Both the position numbers and the translations under genes were made by a program. From contig NZ_JACYVZ010000006.1 of assembly GCF_014857925.1 (NCBI RefSeq), positions 1 through 64,000 on the forward strand: a stretch of DNA of 64,000 bases. Reading direction: 5' to 3'. The notes under the pieces were generated by a model. It searched no databases. It saw only the letters and a list, made by a program, of their open reading frames with translations, and was not told the DNA's origin. Every line of letters starts with the position of its first letter. The first letter of the stretch is position 1. Below, piece after piece: positions 10,436-19,270 of this stretch. This DNA comes from Cysteiniphilum marinum (GTDB taxonomy: Bacteria > Pseudomonadota > Gammaproteobacteria > Francisellales > Francisellaceae).

Positions 10436-13255
10436 ATGGATAAAATCACAATTAAAGGTGCGAAAACGCATAATCTTAAAAATATCGATTTAGAGATTCC
10501 TCGCGATAAATTAACGGTTATTACAGGTTTAAGTGGCTCAGGTAAATCATCATTGGCATTTGACACACTTTATGCTGAAGGGCAGCGGCGTTATGTGGAG
10601 TCATTATCAAGTTATGCTAGACAGTTTTTATCCTTGATGGATAAACCCGAGGTTGAACATATTGAAGGCTTGTCCCCTGCGATTTCCATTGAGCAGAAAA
10701 CTACCTCGCATAACCCCCGCTCAACAGTAGGGACAGTCACTGAAATCTATGATTACTTGCGTGTGTTATTTGCACGTATTGGTGAGCCGATGTGCCCTGT
10801 GCATAAGGTTGAGCTAAAGGCGCAAACGATTAGTCAGATGGTCGATCATACGTTGAGCTTTGATGATGAGGAAAAACTTATGATTGTCGCTCCCGTGATT
10901 GTTGATAAAAAGGGTGAGCACATCCAGTTGATGGAAAAGCTCTATGCTGAAGGATATTTGCGTGCGCGTATTAATGGTGAACTATATGAGTTAAGCGATC
11001 CGCCTAAATTGGATCGTTATAAAAAGCATACGATTGAAGTGGTAGTTGATCGTTTTAAACCACAAAAGAAAAACCAGCAGCGTTTAGCAGAGTCTTTTGA
11101 AACAGCATTAGATTTATCAGCAGGTATTGCTAAGCTCGTATTTTTAGATGGTGAGCAAGATGATATTATCTTTTCATCGAAACATGCCTGTCCACATTGC
11201 AATTACTCGCTTAAGGAATTGGCACCGAGAATTTTTTCATTCAATAGCCCAATTGGTGCTTGCCCAAGCTGTGATGGTTTGGGGACCAAAGCATACTTTG
11301 ATGCGGATAAGATTATTATTGATGATAACTTAAGTTTAAACCAAGGAGCGCTACATGGCTGGGATAAGCGTAATGGCTATTACTTTGCGCAATTAGAGGC
11401 GTTGGCTCGGCATTTTAATTTTTCATTGGATACCCCGTTTAATAAGCTCACCGATGCGCAAAAAGAATTAGTGCTTAATGGTTCAGGAAAAACTGAGATT
11501 AATATTTACTTTAAAAGCTCAGGTGGTAGAGAATATCGAGCACAGAAACCATTTGAGGGCGTATTGGCAAATTTTGAGCGTCGTTATAAAGAAACTGACT
11601 CAAACATGATTCGTGAAGAATTAAGTAAACTGATGAGTAATTTACCATGCCCAAGTTGCAATGAAACGCGTTTAAATGAAGGGGCACGTAATGTGTTTAT
11701 TGCCGGCAAAAATATCGCGCAATTAACGGCTCTGTCGATAAAAGATAGTGTTAAATGGTTAGATAATTTGAGTCTTACAGGTCAAAAGCACGTGATTGCT
11801 GAGCGCTTGCTCAAAGAAATTCTCGCGCGTTTGGGCTTCTTAGTTAATGTTGGCTTGGATTATTTAAATCTATCGCGTCAAGCCGACACACTCTCAGGTG
11901 GTGAGGCGCAACGTATTCGCTTAGCCAGTCAAATTGGTGCAGGCTTGGTTGGCGTGATGTATATTCTCGATGAACCATCGATTGGACTACATCAACGTGA
12001 TAATCAAAAGCTATTAGACACCTTGCATCATTTACGTGATTTAGGTAATACGGTGATTGTGGTCGAGCATGATGAGGACGCGATTAAACAAGCCGATCAT
12101 ATTATTGATATAGGGCCTGGTGCTGGCATTCATGGCGGGCAAATCGTTGCTGAAGGGCGATTGAGTGAAATCATTGATAATGAAAAATCATTAACGGCAG
12201 ATTATCTCTCCAAGCGCAAACAGATTACCATTAATGGCAAGAAGTTAAAGCCAAAAAAAGGGCAATATGTTGAGATCTATGGTGCTAAAGGCAATAACCT
12301 GCAAAATGTTAATTTAAAAATTCCTTTGGGCTTATTAACTTGTGTCACCGGTGTGTCTGGCTCAGGTAAGTCAACCTTGATTAATCGCACACTTTATCCC
12401 TTAGCGGCAAAGCTTCTTAATAAAAACAATAGCATCACAGCGCAAGCCTATGATAAACACAAAGGTTTTGAGCTACTGGATAAGGTTATCGATATCGATC
12501 AAAGCCCGATTGGGCGCACACCGCGCTCAAATCCTGCAACCTATACCGGTGTTTTTACACCCATTCGTGAATTATTTGCAGCAACCGCTGAATCGCGTTC
12601 ACGTGGCTATCAGGTGGGACGTTTTAGCTTTAATGTCAAAGGTGGGCGTTGTGAAGCATGCCAAGGTGATGGTGTATTAAAAGTTGAGATGCACTTCTTG
12701 CCGGATGTTTATGTGCCATGTGATGTCTGTCAGGGCAAACGTTACAATCGTGAAACGTTAGAGATTCAATACAAGGGCAAAAACATTAGCGAAGTGCTTG
12801 ATATGAGTATTGAGGAAGCTTTAGAGTTTTTCTCGGCGGTACCACAAATAAAACGTCGCTTACAAACCTTAATGGATGTTGGCTTGTCGTATATTACTTT
12901 GGGGCAAAATGCGACCACCTTGTCAGGTGGTGAAGCGCAAAGGGTTAAATTAGCTAAAGAGTTATCAAAAACCGCAACCGGTAAGACCTTGTATATTCTT
13001 GATGAACCGACGACCGGACTGCATTTTCATGATATTCAGCAATTGCTCAATGTCATTATGCGTTTGCGTGAGCAAGGCAATAGCATTGTTATTATCGAGC
13101 ATAACTTAGATGTAATTAAAGTGGCAGATTGGATTATTGATCTGGGTCCTGAAGGGGGTGATGGCGGTGGTCAAATTATTGCCGAAGGTGCACCAGCAAG
13201 CATTGCTAAAAATGCGCAGTCGCACACGGGTAGATTTTTAAAGATGATGCTGTAA
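10436..13255 (+). CDS. uvrA: Excinuclease ABC subunit A
   Basis: UvrA is the damage-sensing ATPase of nucleotide excision repair and works with UvrB. The 939 residues match E. coli UvrA. There are two ABC modules: Walker [10 protein letters not shown] near residue 31 and GVSGSGKST near residue 640, with ABC signatures LSGGEAQRI and LSGGEAQRV. Zinc-binding Cys clusters lie at [10 protein letters not shown]...CPSC and at the C-terminal CEACQGDG...CDVC. The ATG at 10436 gives the usual MDKITIKGA start; an upstream in-frame ATG would add 16 atypical residues. Confidence 0.97.
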   Translation: MDKITIKGAKTHNLKNIDLEIPRDKLTVITGLSGSGKSSLAFDTLYAEGQRRYVESLSSYARQFLSLMDKPEVEHIEGLSPAISIEQKTTSHNPRSTVGTVTEIYDYLRVLFARIGEPMCPVHKVELKAQTISQMVDHTLSFDDEEKLMIVAPVIVDKKGEHIQLMEKLYAEGYLRARINGELYELSDPPKLDRYKKHTIEVVVDRFKPQKKNQQRLAESFETALDLSAGIAKLVFLDGEQDDIIFSSKHACPHCNYSLKELAPRIFSFNSPIGACPSCDGLGTKAYFDADKIIIDDNLSLNQGALHGWDKRNGYYFAQLEALARHFNFSLDTPFNKLTDAQKELVLNGSGKTEINIYFKSSGGREYRAQKPFEGVLANFERRYKETDSNMIREELSKLMSNLPCPSCNETRLNEGARNVFIAGKNIAQLTALSIKDSVKWLDNLSLTGQKHVIAERLLKEILARLGFLVNVGLDYLNLSRQADTLSGGEAQRIRLASQIGAGLVGVMYILDEPSIGLHQRDNQKLLDTLHHLRDLGNTVIVVEHDEDAIKQADHIIDIGPGAGIHGGQIVAEGRLSEIIDNEKSLTADYLSKRKQITINGKKLKPKKGQYVEIYGAKGNNLQNVNLKIPLGLLTCVTGVSGSGKSTLINRTLYPLAAKLLNKNNSITAQAYDKHKGFELLDKVIDIDQSPIGRTPRSNPATYTGVFTPIRELFAATAESRSRGYQVGRFSFNVKGGRCEACQGDGVLKVEMHFLPDVYVPCDVCQGKRYNRETLEIQYKGKNISEVLDMSIEEALEFFSAVPQIKRRLQTLMDVGLSYITLGQNATTLSGGEAQRVKLAKELSKTATGKTLYILDEPTTGLHFHDIQQLLNVIMRLREQGNSIVIIEHNLDVIKVADWIIDLGPEGGDGGGQIIAEGAPASIAKNAQSHTGRFLKMML

Positions 13256-13274
13256 TATCCAAAGGGGGGAGGGT

Positions 13275-13433
13275 ATGTTAAGACGTATAATCATTTTATT
13301 GGTGACATTAGTGGTTATTTTTTCAGTGTATATTCCGTGGTTTAAGGCAGGTAAACATAACAAAGTAACGCATAAAACTGTGATGTCTAGCATCTATTCA
13401 GCTAGTGATTTAAAGCAGTATTTGCATGGTTAA
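13275..13433 (+). CDS. Small single-span membrane protein, unknown
   Basis: This is a 52-residue ORF with a very strong ribosome site (GGGGGGAGGG just before the ATG). Residues 5-20 are strongly hydrophobic (IIILLVTLVVIFSVYI), preceded by two Arg and followed by a basic, soluble tail ending in DLKQYLHG. This is the pattern of a type-II-like single-pass inner-membrane peptide. It lies 19 bp after uvrA and could be in its transcript. I do not recognise a family. Confidence 0.6.
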   Translation: MLRRIIILLVTLVVIFSVYIPWFKAGKHNKVTHKTVMSSIYSASDLKQYLHG

Positions 13434-13503
13434 TGACAAAAATATCAGGTGAATTTAAAACTCACTAAAATATAGACCTCTAATAGCAATTTATCAAATG
13501 ACT

Positions 13504-13520
13504 GTTATACTATGTATAAC
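13504..13520. promoter_or_regulatory. Palindromic operator at the mazE promoter
   Basis: GTTATACTATGTATAAC is a perfect 7-3-7 inverted repeat overlapping a -10-like TATACT. It lies 20 bp before the mazE start. Type II antitoxins of the AbrB/MazE kind bind such repeats to autorepress, so this is the probable operator. Confidence 0.65.
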
Positions 13521-13540
13521 TTAAATGGTTGGAGTCTATC

Positions 13541-13795
13541 ATGCATACAAACGCAAAAATTCTCAAATGGGGAAATAGTCTTGGGATTAGATTATCAGGC
13601 GCGCTTAGAGATTTAACGGACTTTAAGGCTGGAATGATTGTTGATGTTGAAATAAAGGCAGATGGTTTATTCATACGCAAAGCTAAACAAAAAACGATTT
13701 TGCCATTTTCTGAGTCATCATTAATTGATGGCTTAGATGAAAGCAGTCACAAAGATTTAATAGTTAAGCCTCAAGGCAATGAATGGCATGACTAA
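13541..13795 (+). CDS. MazE-like antitoxin (AbrB/SpoVT fold)
   Basis: This 84-residue protein has the swapped-hairpin AbrB/MazE domain at its N-terminus (KILKWGNSLGIRLSGALRD, then VDVEIKADGLFIRKA). A C-terminal tail of about 30 residues would wrap the toxin. The start ATG at 13541 has GGAG 6 bases upstream; a TTG at 13529 is open but overlaps this site. It overlaps the downstream toxin gene, typical of type II toxin-antitoxin operons, and probably represses its own promoter. Confidence 0.85.
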   Translation: MHTNAKILKWGNSLGIRLSGALRDLTDFKAGMIVDVEIKADGLFIRKAKQKTILPFSESSLIDGLDESSHKDLIVKPQGNEWHD

Positions 13796-14159
13796 GCAGT
13801 ATATTCCAGAGCGAAATGATATTGTCTGGCTTGACTTTGAGCCAACAAAAGGCAAGGAAATTGGCAAATATCGCCCTGCTTTTGTCTTATCATCCAAAGA
13901 ATATAATTCAAAAACAGCGACACTTATTTGCTGCCCAGTGAGCACATCTATTCGTGGCGGAGCTACTGAAGTCTCCATTAATAATATTGATAACCCATCT
14001 GTTGTCGCATCATCAATTGTACAAACATTATCATGGAAAGAGCGCAAATGCCGATTCATTGCTAAAGCAGAAAAAGGTGTGTTTAAAGACGTGATTCTTA
14101 GATTATTGCCTTTAATTGGTGCCGAAGAAATAATAGATGATCTTTTAAACAGTAGATGA
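13788..14159 (+). CDS. MazF/PemK endoribonuclease toxin
   Basis: This 123-residue PemK/MazF-fold toxin is expected to cut mRNA at short sequences when free of its antitoxin. The signature N-terminal beta segment (RNDIVWLDFEPTKGKEIGKYRPAFVLS) carries the conserved Gly-x-x-x-R-P-A element. TLICCPVSTSIRGG supplies the Arg and Ser/Thr of the active region. The gene overlaps mazE by 8 bp; an ATG 9 bp earlier is also possible. It is convergent with htpX, only 11 bp apart. Confidence 0.87.
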   Translation: MTKQYIPERNDIVWLDFEPTKGKEIGKYRPAFVLSSKEYNSKTATLICCPVSTSIRGGATEVSINNIDNPSVVASSIVQTLSWKERKCRFIAKAEKGVFKDVILRLLPLIGAEEIIDDLLNSR

Positions 14160-14170
14160 GCCAATCAAAG

Positions 14171-15229
14171 CTAGCGCAGATTGGCACCAATTGAAGCTAA
14201 ACGTTTTTTCAAACTTGGGTGGGTGGAAAACATATCATCCATGCCGCCTGCGGCAAACTTACTACTGGCTGGATCATAAAGATAAGAGGCGCGACGCATA
14301 CGTTCATTACTATTGTGCGCATAGCTTTGTGCAGTTTGCGGTTCATTATGATTTTGACTGATTTTAATCAGCGCATTCGCCATCGGCTTGTTATCACGCA
14401 TCAGCTCAACGGCACCAGCGTCTGCCATATACTCACGTGTGCGACTTAAGAATAGCACCATCATACTGGTAATAATTGGCAATATGAAACGTAATAACAT
14501 AATCACCATAAAGATAATTGCCATCGCATTGCCGCCATTGTTGTTATCGCGACGATTGCGATTGCCACCAAAAAGTGTTGAATAGAATAAAAACTCAATC
14601 ATAAACATCAGCATATTCGATAGCACGACGGTAAATAGATTAAGCTTAATATCTTGATTACGAATATGGGTTAACTCGTGTGCCATTACCGCTTGCAGCT
14701 CATCGCGATTTAAACGATTAGCAAGTGCGCGTGTGACCGCAACCATAGAGGATTTTTCAGAGAAGCCTGAAGCAAAGGCATTCATATAATCGGCTTCAAT
14801 CAAATATACTTTTGGCATATAGGGCATATTTGCAGCAATTTTCATCTCTTCAGTAACATTATAAATGCGCTGACAAAGTGGATCAGGATCATTTGCGCTA
14901 ATCTCGCGATACTGGGTTCCTGCGAGCATGATTTTGTCATAGTAACTAAAGGTTGCCATTAGCCAAATAAATGCAATTATAGTGGATATGATCGTTGCCC
15001 ATGGTGTGAGTTTTAAGGTCGCCACAAGGTAAGCAATATCACCAAAACTTAAACGATATCCAGCATAAGTCATCATGCCGCCATATTGACCATAGCGCCA
15101 AACAAGATCGATTAAAAAACCAAGGGCAAAAAAGATAATTAAAAATAAGGCGATAACGGTATACGATTTACGCGTGTTTTTCTTAACGACTTCACGCCAA
15201 TCAACACCGTTGATATCAATTGCTGCCAT
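14171..15229 (-). CDS. htpX: Membrane zinc metalloprotease HtpX
   Basis: HtpX is an inner-membrane M48-family protease that helps degrade damaged membrane proteins. The 352-residue protein has two N-terminal membrane helices (about 22-45 and 78-100), the zinc motif HELTH near residue 184, two further hydrophobic segments, and a downstream Glu in SRTREYMADAGA as third zinc ligand. It is longer than E. coli HtpX but typical of the LemA-linked form. It begins 3 bp after lemA and is its operon partner. Confidence 0.93.
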   Translation of the reverse strand: MAAIDINGVDWREVVKKNTRKSYTVIALFLIIFFALGFLIDLVWRYGQYGGMMTYAGYRLSFGDIAYLVATLKLTPWATIISTIIAFIWLMATFSYYDKIMLAGTQYREISANDPDPLCQRIYNVTEEMKIAANMPYMPKVYLIEADYMNAFASGFSEKSSMVAVTRALANRLNRDELQAVMAHELTHIRNQDIKLNLFTVVLSNMLMFMIEFLFYSTLFGGNRNRRDNNNGGNAMAIIFMVIMLLRFILPIITSMMVLFLSRTREYMADAGAVELMRDNKPMANALIKISQNHNEPQTAQSYAHNSNERMRRASYLYDPASSKFAAGGMDDMFSTHPSLKKRLASIGANLR

Positions 15230-15232
15230 GGC

Positions 15233-15811
15233 TTATAACTCAACGCGACTATCTTCAAGCACTTGACGTTTTTCATCACTGACTTGCCAGTAGATAAAGT
15301 CCTCATCAAGCTTGCTTTTAAACATATTAACCACAACACCTGCGATCATTGATTTTTTATGAGCATTGTATTTTTCAATGCTATCGTTAAAAGCTTGCTT
15401 TGAAAACGCCAGTTTATTTTCGGTAGAGGTGATTTCTTCTTGCAATTGCATGACATTTTGATTGGCTTTTAAATCAGGATAATTTTCAAACTGAACATTC
15501 AAACCACCGGCGATTTTTGAGATTTCATTTTCAGCCGCCATACGCGTTTCAGAGTCCCCTTTTTCCTTGGCATGTATTGCCTGATTTCTTAAGGCGGTGA
15601 CATCTTTTAATGTCGTTTGCTCATAATCCATATATTTTTTAACAACACTAATGAGTGAGTCAAAGACTTTAGCGCGACGATCCAATTGGACGTCAATTTG
15701 GCGTTCAGAGTTTTTAACGGCCTCAATTTCAGCAATAAGACTGTTGTAAGTCATCAAGACATAGCCAAAAATCAAAGCGAGAATAACAACGATAATAATG
15801 AGGGTAACCAT
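15233..15811 (-). CDS. lemA: LemA family protein
   Basis: This is a 192-residue membrane-anchored protein with one N-terminal hydrophobic segment (TLIIIVVILALIFGYVLM) and a long helical domain (SLIAEIEAVKNSERQIDVQL onward) exposed to the periplasm or cell exterior. It contains the family signature 'AENEISKIAGGLNVQFENYPDLKAN' spread over about residues 94-118. The ATG has AGGAG 9 bases upstream. It is the first gene of a lemA-htpX pair, a common arrangement suggesting a shared role in envelope quality control; its molecular function is not established. Confidence 0.92.
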   Translation of the reverse strand: MVTLIIIVVILALIFGYVLMTYNSLIAEIEAVKNSERQIDVQLDRRAKVFDSLISVVKKYMDYEQTTLKDVTALRNQAIHAKEKGDSETRMAAENEISKIAGGLNVQFENYPDLKANQNVMQLQEEITSTENKLAFSKQAFNDSIEKYNAHKKSMIAGVVVNMFKSKLDEDFIYWQVSDEKRQVLEDSRVEL

Positions 15812-15947
15812 GGTTTTAGCTCCTAAATTTATTGATTACTAAATTATCAAACAGTATTAATTTGCCACGTATGTTGCTGGCATTCAAGCGTATTGTGTTT
15901 CATAATGACAGCATTTTTAAGCTTAAGTGTAATATAGATTGGGAAAA

Positions 15948-16631
15948 ATGCTTGATTTAGTGATTGTTGAACCAAAACAAAAAGCGACACATACGGTGAT
16001 ATGGTTGCATGGTTTAGGTGCCGATGGACATGATTTTGAGGCGATTGTGCCAGAATTGAATTTGCCAGTTGATGCAGGTGTGCGTTTTATTTTCCCGCAT
16101 GCGCCTGTGCAGCCAGTGACGATTAATATGGGCATGGAAATGCGTGCTTGGTATGACATAAAACGCATTGATGATATAAAACGTGATGTGGACTGTAAAG
16201 GAATTGAAGATTCGTTAAATGCGCTAGATGAGATCATTAAATCACAGCTTAGTGACGGCATTGCTACTGAGAATATTATTATTGCAGGTTTTTCTCAAGG
16301 TGGAGCGATTGCTGCCTTAACAGGACTTACGATGCCTTACTCATTTGCCGGCATTGTGCTGTTATCAACTTATTTGCCAGATTGGGATCATTTTAAAACA
16401 AAGCTTAATAATGCTAATCAGCAAACACCGTTTTTTATAGGGCATGGCAGTCATGACCCAGTGGTACCATTTGTAGCTGGTCAAATGCTTAAAACTAAGC
16501 TTGAGGAATTAGGTATAAAACACGAGTTCCATGACTATCCAATGGAGCATAGCGTATGTATGCCAGAGATTCATGATATTAGCCATTTTATTCAATTATG
16601 TTATGGGCTGATCAATGATACAGCCAGATAA
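15948..16631 (+). CDS. Alpha/beta-hydrolase carboxylesterase (acyl-protein thioesterase-like)
   Basis: This 227-residue cytosolic esterase belongs to the phospholipase/carboxylesterase family. The oxyanion-hole motif is WLHGLGADGHDF. The nucleophile elbow is GFSQGGAI with Ser near residue 115, and the remaining triad residues are Asp in HGSHDPVVP and His in PMEHSVC. Short-chain esters, lysophospholipids or acylated proteins are usual substrates. TTG at 15939 or ATG at 15948 could be the start; I chose the ATG. Its end overlaps hemC by 17 bp. Confidence 0.87.
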   Translation: MLDLVIVEPKQKATHTVIWLHGLGADGHDFEAIVPELNLPVDAGVRFIFPHAPVQPVTINMGMEMRAWYDIKRIDDIKRDVDCKGIEDSLNALDEIIKSQLSDGIATENIIIAGFSQGGAIAALTGLTMPYSFAGIVLLSTYLPDWDHFKTKLNNANQQTPFFIGHGSHDPVVPFVAGQMLKTKLEELGIKHEFHDYPMEHSVCMPEIHDISHFIQLCYGLINDTAR

Positions 16632-17556
16632 ATTAGATAAATTAGATAAATTAGATAAATTGATTATTGCTTCGCGTGATAGCCAGCTAGCATTATGGCA
16701 GAGCCGTTACGTCAAGAAATTGTTAGAGCAAACACACCCTGGATTGATCTGTGAGATTATCACGATGAAAACACAAGGCGATAAGATCCTTGATTGTCCA
16801 TTGAATCAAATTGGTGGTAAAGCGCTTTTCATGAAAGAGCTTGAAGTGGCAATGACGAAGGGACGTGCAGATATCGCCGTTCATTCGTTGAAAGATGTTC
16901 CGTATGAGTTGCCTGAGGGTTTTGCCTTGGATGCTTTCTGCCAACGTGAGAACCCACAAGATGCTTTTGTATCAAATACTTTTTCTAGTATTGATGATTT
17001 GCCACAAGGTGCGATTGTTGGCACATCAAGTTTAAGACGCAAAGCGCAGCTATTAGCCTATCGATCAGATTTAGATATTCGTGATTTGCGTGGCAATGTG
17101 CAAACACGGCTCAAAAAACTCGATGAAGGTTTGTATGGTGCCATCATTTTGGCAGCAGCTGGATTAATTCGCTTAGATCTAAGCGCTCGTATCAAAAGTT
17201 TGATTGATACTGAGATCTCATTGCCTGCGGTTGGGCAGGGGATTGTAGTCGTTGAATATCTAGCACAAAATAATAGGATCAAAGCGCTATTAAATGCTAT
17301 TGATAACGAAGATGCTAGAGTATGCGCCTTGGCAGAACGTAGTTTTAATGAGGCATTACAGGGCGGGTGTCATGTGCCAATTGCCGCATTCTGTGAGAAA
17401 GGGATGGAAGGTTTGCAGTTAACGGCAATGGTTGCCAGCAGTGACGGTAAAGAGATCATGCGCGAGACTTTAAATGGCAATGATGCAGTTGATCTTGGTA
17501 AGGCATTAGCGCGAAAGATGGTTGAAAAGGGTGCAAAAGTTATATTGCAACAGTGA
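16615..17556 (+). CDS. hemC: Porphobilinogen deaminase (hydroxymethylbilane synthase)
   Basis: HemC polymerises four porphobilinogens into hydroxymethylbilane in haem synthesis. The 313-residue protein has the conserved DIAVHSLKDVP, GTSSLRRKAQL and DLRGNVQTRL segments. The cysteine that holds the dipyrromethane cofactor is in EALQGGCHVPI near residue 245. The N-terminus contains a KLD triplet repeat encoded by a 9-bp tandem repeat, placed before the fold begins at IIASRDSQLALWQS. The gene overlaps the upstream esterase. Confidence 0.96.
   Translation: MIQPDKLDKLDKLDKLIIASRDSQLALWQSRYVKKLLEQTHPGLICEIITMKTQGDKILDCPLNQIGGKALFMKELEVAMTKGRADIAVHSLKDVPYELPEGFALDAFCQRENPQDAFVSNTFSSIDDLPQGAIVGTSSLRRKAQLLAYRSDLDIRDLRGNVQTRLKKLDEGLYGAIILAAAGLIRLDLSARIKSLIDTEISLPAVGQGIVVVEYLAQNNRIKALLNAIDNEDARVCALAERSFNEALQGGCHVPIAAFCEKGMEGLQLTAMVASSDGKEIMRETLNGNDAVDLGKALARKMVEKGAKVILQQ
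16627..16662 (+). repeat. 9-bp tandem repeat in hemC N-terminus
   Basis: Three perfect copies and one near-perfect copy of GATAAATTA encode (DKL)4. The unit is a multiple of three, so copy changes would keep the reading frame and only lengthen or shorten the leader of HemC. Confidence 0.9.
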
Positions 17557-17610
17557 TTTGATAAATCGCTTCTTTTGAATGATGTCAAGCATTCTCACAA
17601 TTGCCTCGCA

Positions 17611-17670
17611 CCCTGAGCTAAGTCGAAGGGCGACGTAGAGATAATAAATGGCTTCGACTGAAGCTCAGCC
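17611..17670. repeat. Inverted repeat related to the 118-bp dispersed repeat
   Basis: Arms CCTGAGCTAAGTCGAAG (17612-17628) and CTTCGACTGAAGCTCAG (17652-17668) pair imperfectly around a ~23-nt loop. The same core, GGCTGAGC followed by CAGTCGAAG, occurs in both copies of the long repeat at 33694 and 34657, so it is a member of one dispersed family in this genome. Confidence 0.65.
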
Positions 17671-17715
17671 AACGTTATATAATGATGGCAATGATGAAAA
17701 ATAAGTTGTATCAGT

Positions 17716-17779
17716 TATTGCCTGCCCCTTCGGGGGAGAGGTTGTGCAGCTTACGTTGTGCGGAGGTGAGGGGGATCAC
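17716..17779 (+). repeat. Dispersed GC-rich palindromic element, copy 1
   Basis: About 64 bp, much richer in G and C than its surroundings, with internal hairpins (CCCCTTCGGGG). The reverse complement of the element at 31362-31424 aligns along its full length, sharing GTGCAGCTTACG and GGTGAGGGGGA. It resembles REP-type elements. It lies at the 3' end of hemC together with the inverted repeat at 17611; the 257-bp gap between hemC and the next gene holds nothing else I can identify. Confidence 0.75.
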
Positions 17780-17813
17780 AACGCAAATTTTTTCTTATGC
17801 ATTAGATAGCAAT

Positions 17814-18377
17814 TTAAAGAAAAATTGACTTCTCAATAAAACGTAGTAATCCAAAAAAGCTCTCTTGAAAAGGTCGTCTTTTATAGTTGCTATAGGGGCT
17901 CATAACTAGAATTGGAAAGCTGCCAGCCAAAATGCAGGCAAGGCATCCAGTAAGTAGTCGATCATCAACAAGGGCAAGTTCATGCGCTTTGCATTGTGCG
18001 AGTTCTTGAATTTTTAATAAGCCATCGGGATAAGGCTTTTTAGCAACACCATCGATAAAGCGGATATTAGGGAAATGTGTAGCAAAATACTGGGCGCGCT
18101 CAGCAGTTGGCATATTGGAAAGAATAAAAATATTATGCTCACTATATTTGTCGGTTAGCGAGTTAAGCCAATTGAGAATTTTTTCATCTGGTAAGGGTTG
18201 GCCATGTGGCGCAAGTACGCCATCAAAATCAAGCGCAATATAACGAATACCTGATTTCTTAAGTTTTTCAGGATTCAACTGTGTGACCTTTTCTACTTGA
18301 TGTTTGCGCTGGGCAATCGCTTTTATTTTTTTACGTTGATACCAGCTCATTTTAATCGTAAAACTAAATCGTCCCAT
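17814..18377 (-). CDS. HAD-IIIA family phosphatase (YqeG-like)
   Basis: This 187-residue HAD phosphatase has motif I LDFDGVLAPHG near residue 50, motif II FILSNMP near 100, and motif III with KKPYPDGLL plus LVDDRLLTG, where Asp residues bind Mg2+. The pattern fits the YqeG/YrfG-like or phosphatidylglycerophosphatase-like IIIA group. The N-terminal ~40 residues are basic. The start has AGG 5 bases upstream. It follows rsmI by 5 bp in a murC-rsmI-HAD run, so it is probably cotranscribed. The substrate is unknown. Confidence 0.75.
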   Translation of the reverse strand: MGRFSFTIKMSWYQRKKIKAIAQRKHQVEKVTQLNPEKLKKSGIRYIALDFDGVLAPHGQPLPDEKILNWLNSLTDKYSEHNIFILSNMPTAERAQYFATHFPNIRFIDGVAKKPYPDGLLKIQELAQCKAHELALVDDRLLTGCLACILAGSFPILVMSPYSNYKRRPFQESFFGLLRFIEKSIFL

Positions 18378-18382
18378 TAAAC

Positions 18383-19270
18383 CTATATTCCTGATGTGTT
18401 ATTGGTGTTGTTTTGTTTATCTTCTTGTATTGCAAGCGCTTGCTTATATAGGGCATTTTTTTTGCCTTGGGTAAGCTCTACTGCGATGCTGACGGCTTTT
18501 TTAATTGGCAGTTCCTCAAGCAATAGGCTAAGCAGTTTATGTTCATCAACAATAGTATCTTCTTTTTCATCTGCCTTAATGCCTTCGATTAAGATAACAA
18601 ATTCACCCTTTGTTAATGAAGAATCTTTTGCAAAATCAGCCAAAATATCACAAGCGGTCCCATGAAAGAAACGCTCAAATTGTTTGGTGAGTTCTTTAGC
18701 AACAACCAATGTGTGACTTGGTAATGTAGCTTGAATATCCGTGAGTGTGGCAATAATTCGATGTGTTGACTCATAAAAGGCTGTTGTGATCGTTGATTTT
18801 TCAATACTTTGTAAAATCTTTTTGCGAGCTGACGACTTAGCAGGTAAGAAACCTTTAAATTGAAAACCATCGGTCGCGATGCCTGCTGCGGATAAGGCGG
18901 TAATCAGAGCGCTAGCGCCAGGTAATGGTACTACGGGATAACCTTGTTCACGCAGCATTTTCACCAAATAAAAACCAGGATCACTAATCAATGGCGTGCC
19001 GGCGTCACTAACTAAAGCCACTATTTTTTGATCGTTTAAATGCTCGATTAATAAATCAATACGTGCCTGCTCGTTATGCTCATGACAGGAGATAATTACC
19101 GGTGGCTTAATCGCATATTGCTCTAACAATTTGCGCGTGACACGCGTATCTTCAGCAAAGATGACCTCAGCTTGTTTTAACGCATCTAAAGCACGCAACG
19201 TAATATCCTGTAAATTGCCAATTGGTGTTGCCACAACATATAACACGCCGCGTTCAATCTGATTTTTCAT
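18383..19270 (-). CDS. rsmI: 16S rRNA 2'-O-ribose C1402 methyltransferase
   Basis: RsmI methylates the ribose of C1402 in the ribosomal decoding centre using SAM. The 295-residue sequence starts with GVLYVVATPIGNLQDITLRAL and has EDTRVTRKLL, the SAM-site VSDAGTPLISDPG and the PLPGASAL segment, all hallmarks of the tetrapyrrole-methylase fold in RsmI. Length is normal. The ATG overlaps the murC stop by 4 bp, indicating translational coupling. Confidence 0.95.
   Translation of the reverse strand: MKNQIERGVLYVVATPIGNLQDITLRALDALKQAEVIFAEDTRVTRKLLEQYAIKPPVIISCHEHNEQARIDLLIEHLNDQKIVALVSDAGTPLISDPGFYLVKMLREQGYPVVPLPGASALITALSAAGIATDGFQFKGFLPAKSSARKKILQSIEKSTITTAFYESTHRIIATLTDIQATLPSHTLVVAKELTKQFERFFHGTACDILADFAKDSSLTKGEFVILIEGIKADEKEDTIVDEHKLLSLLLEELPIKKAVSIAVELTQGKKNALYKQALAIQEDKQNNTNNTSGI

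Noticed and set aside
13256-13540. CRISPR-like or other repeat array
   Set aside because: No CRISPR-type alternation of repeats and unique spacers occurs anywhere in the window; the only array is the simple heptamer one at 24867.
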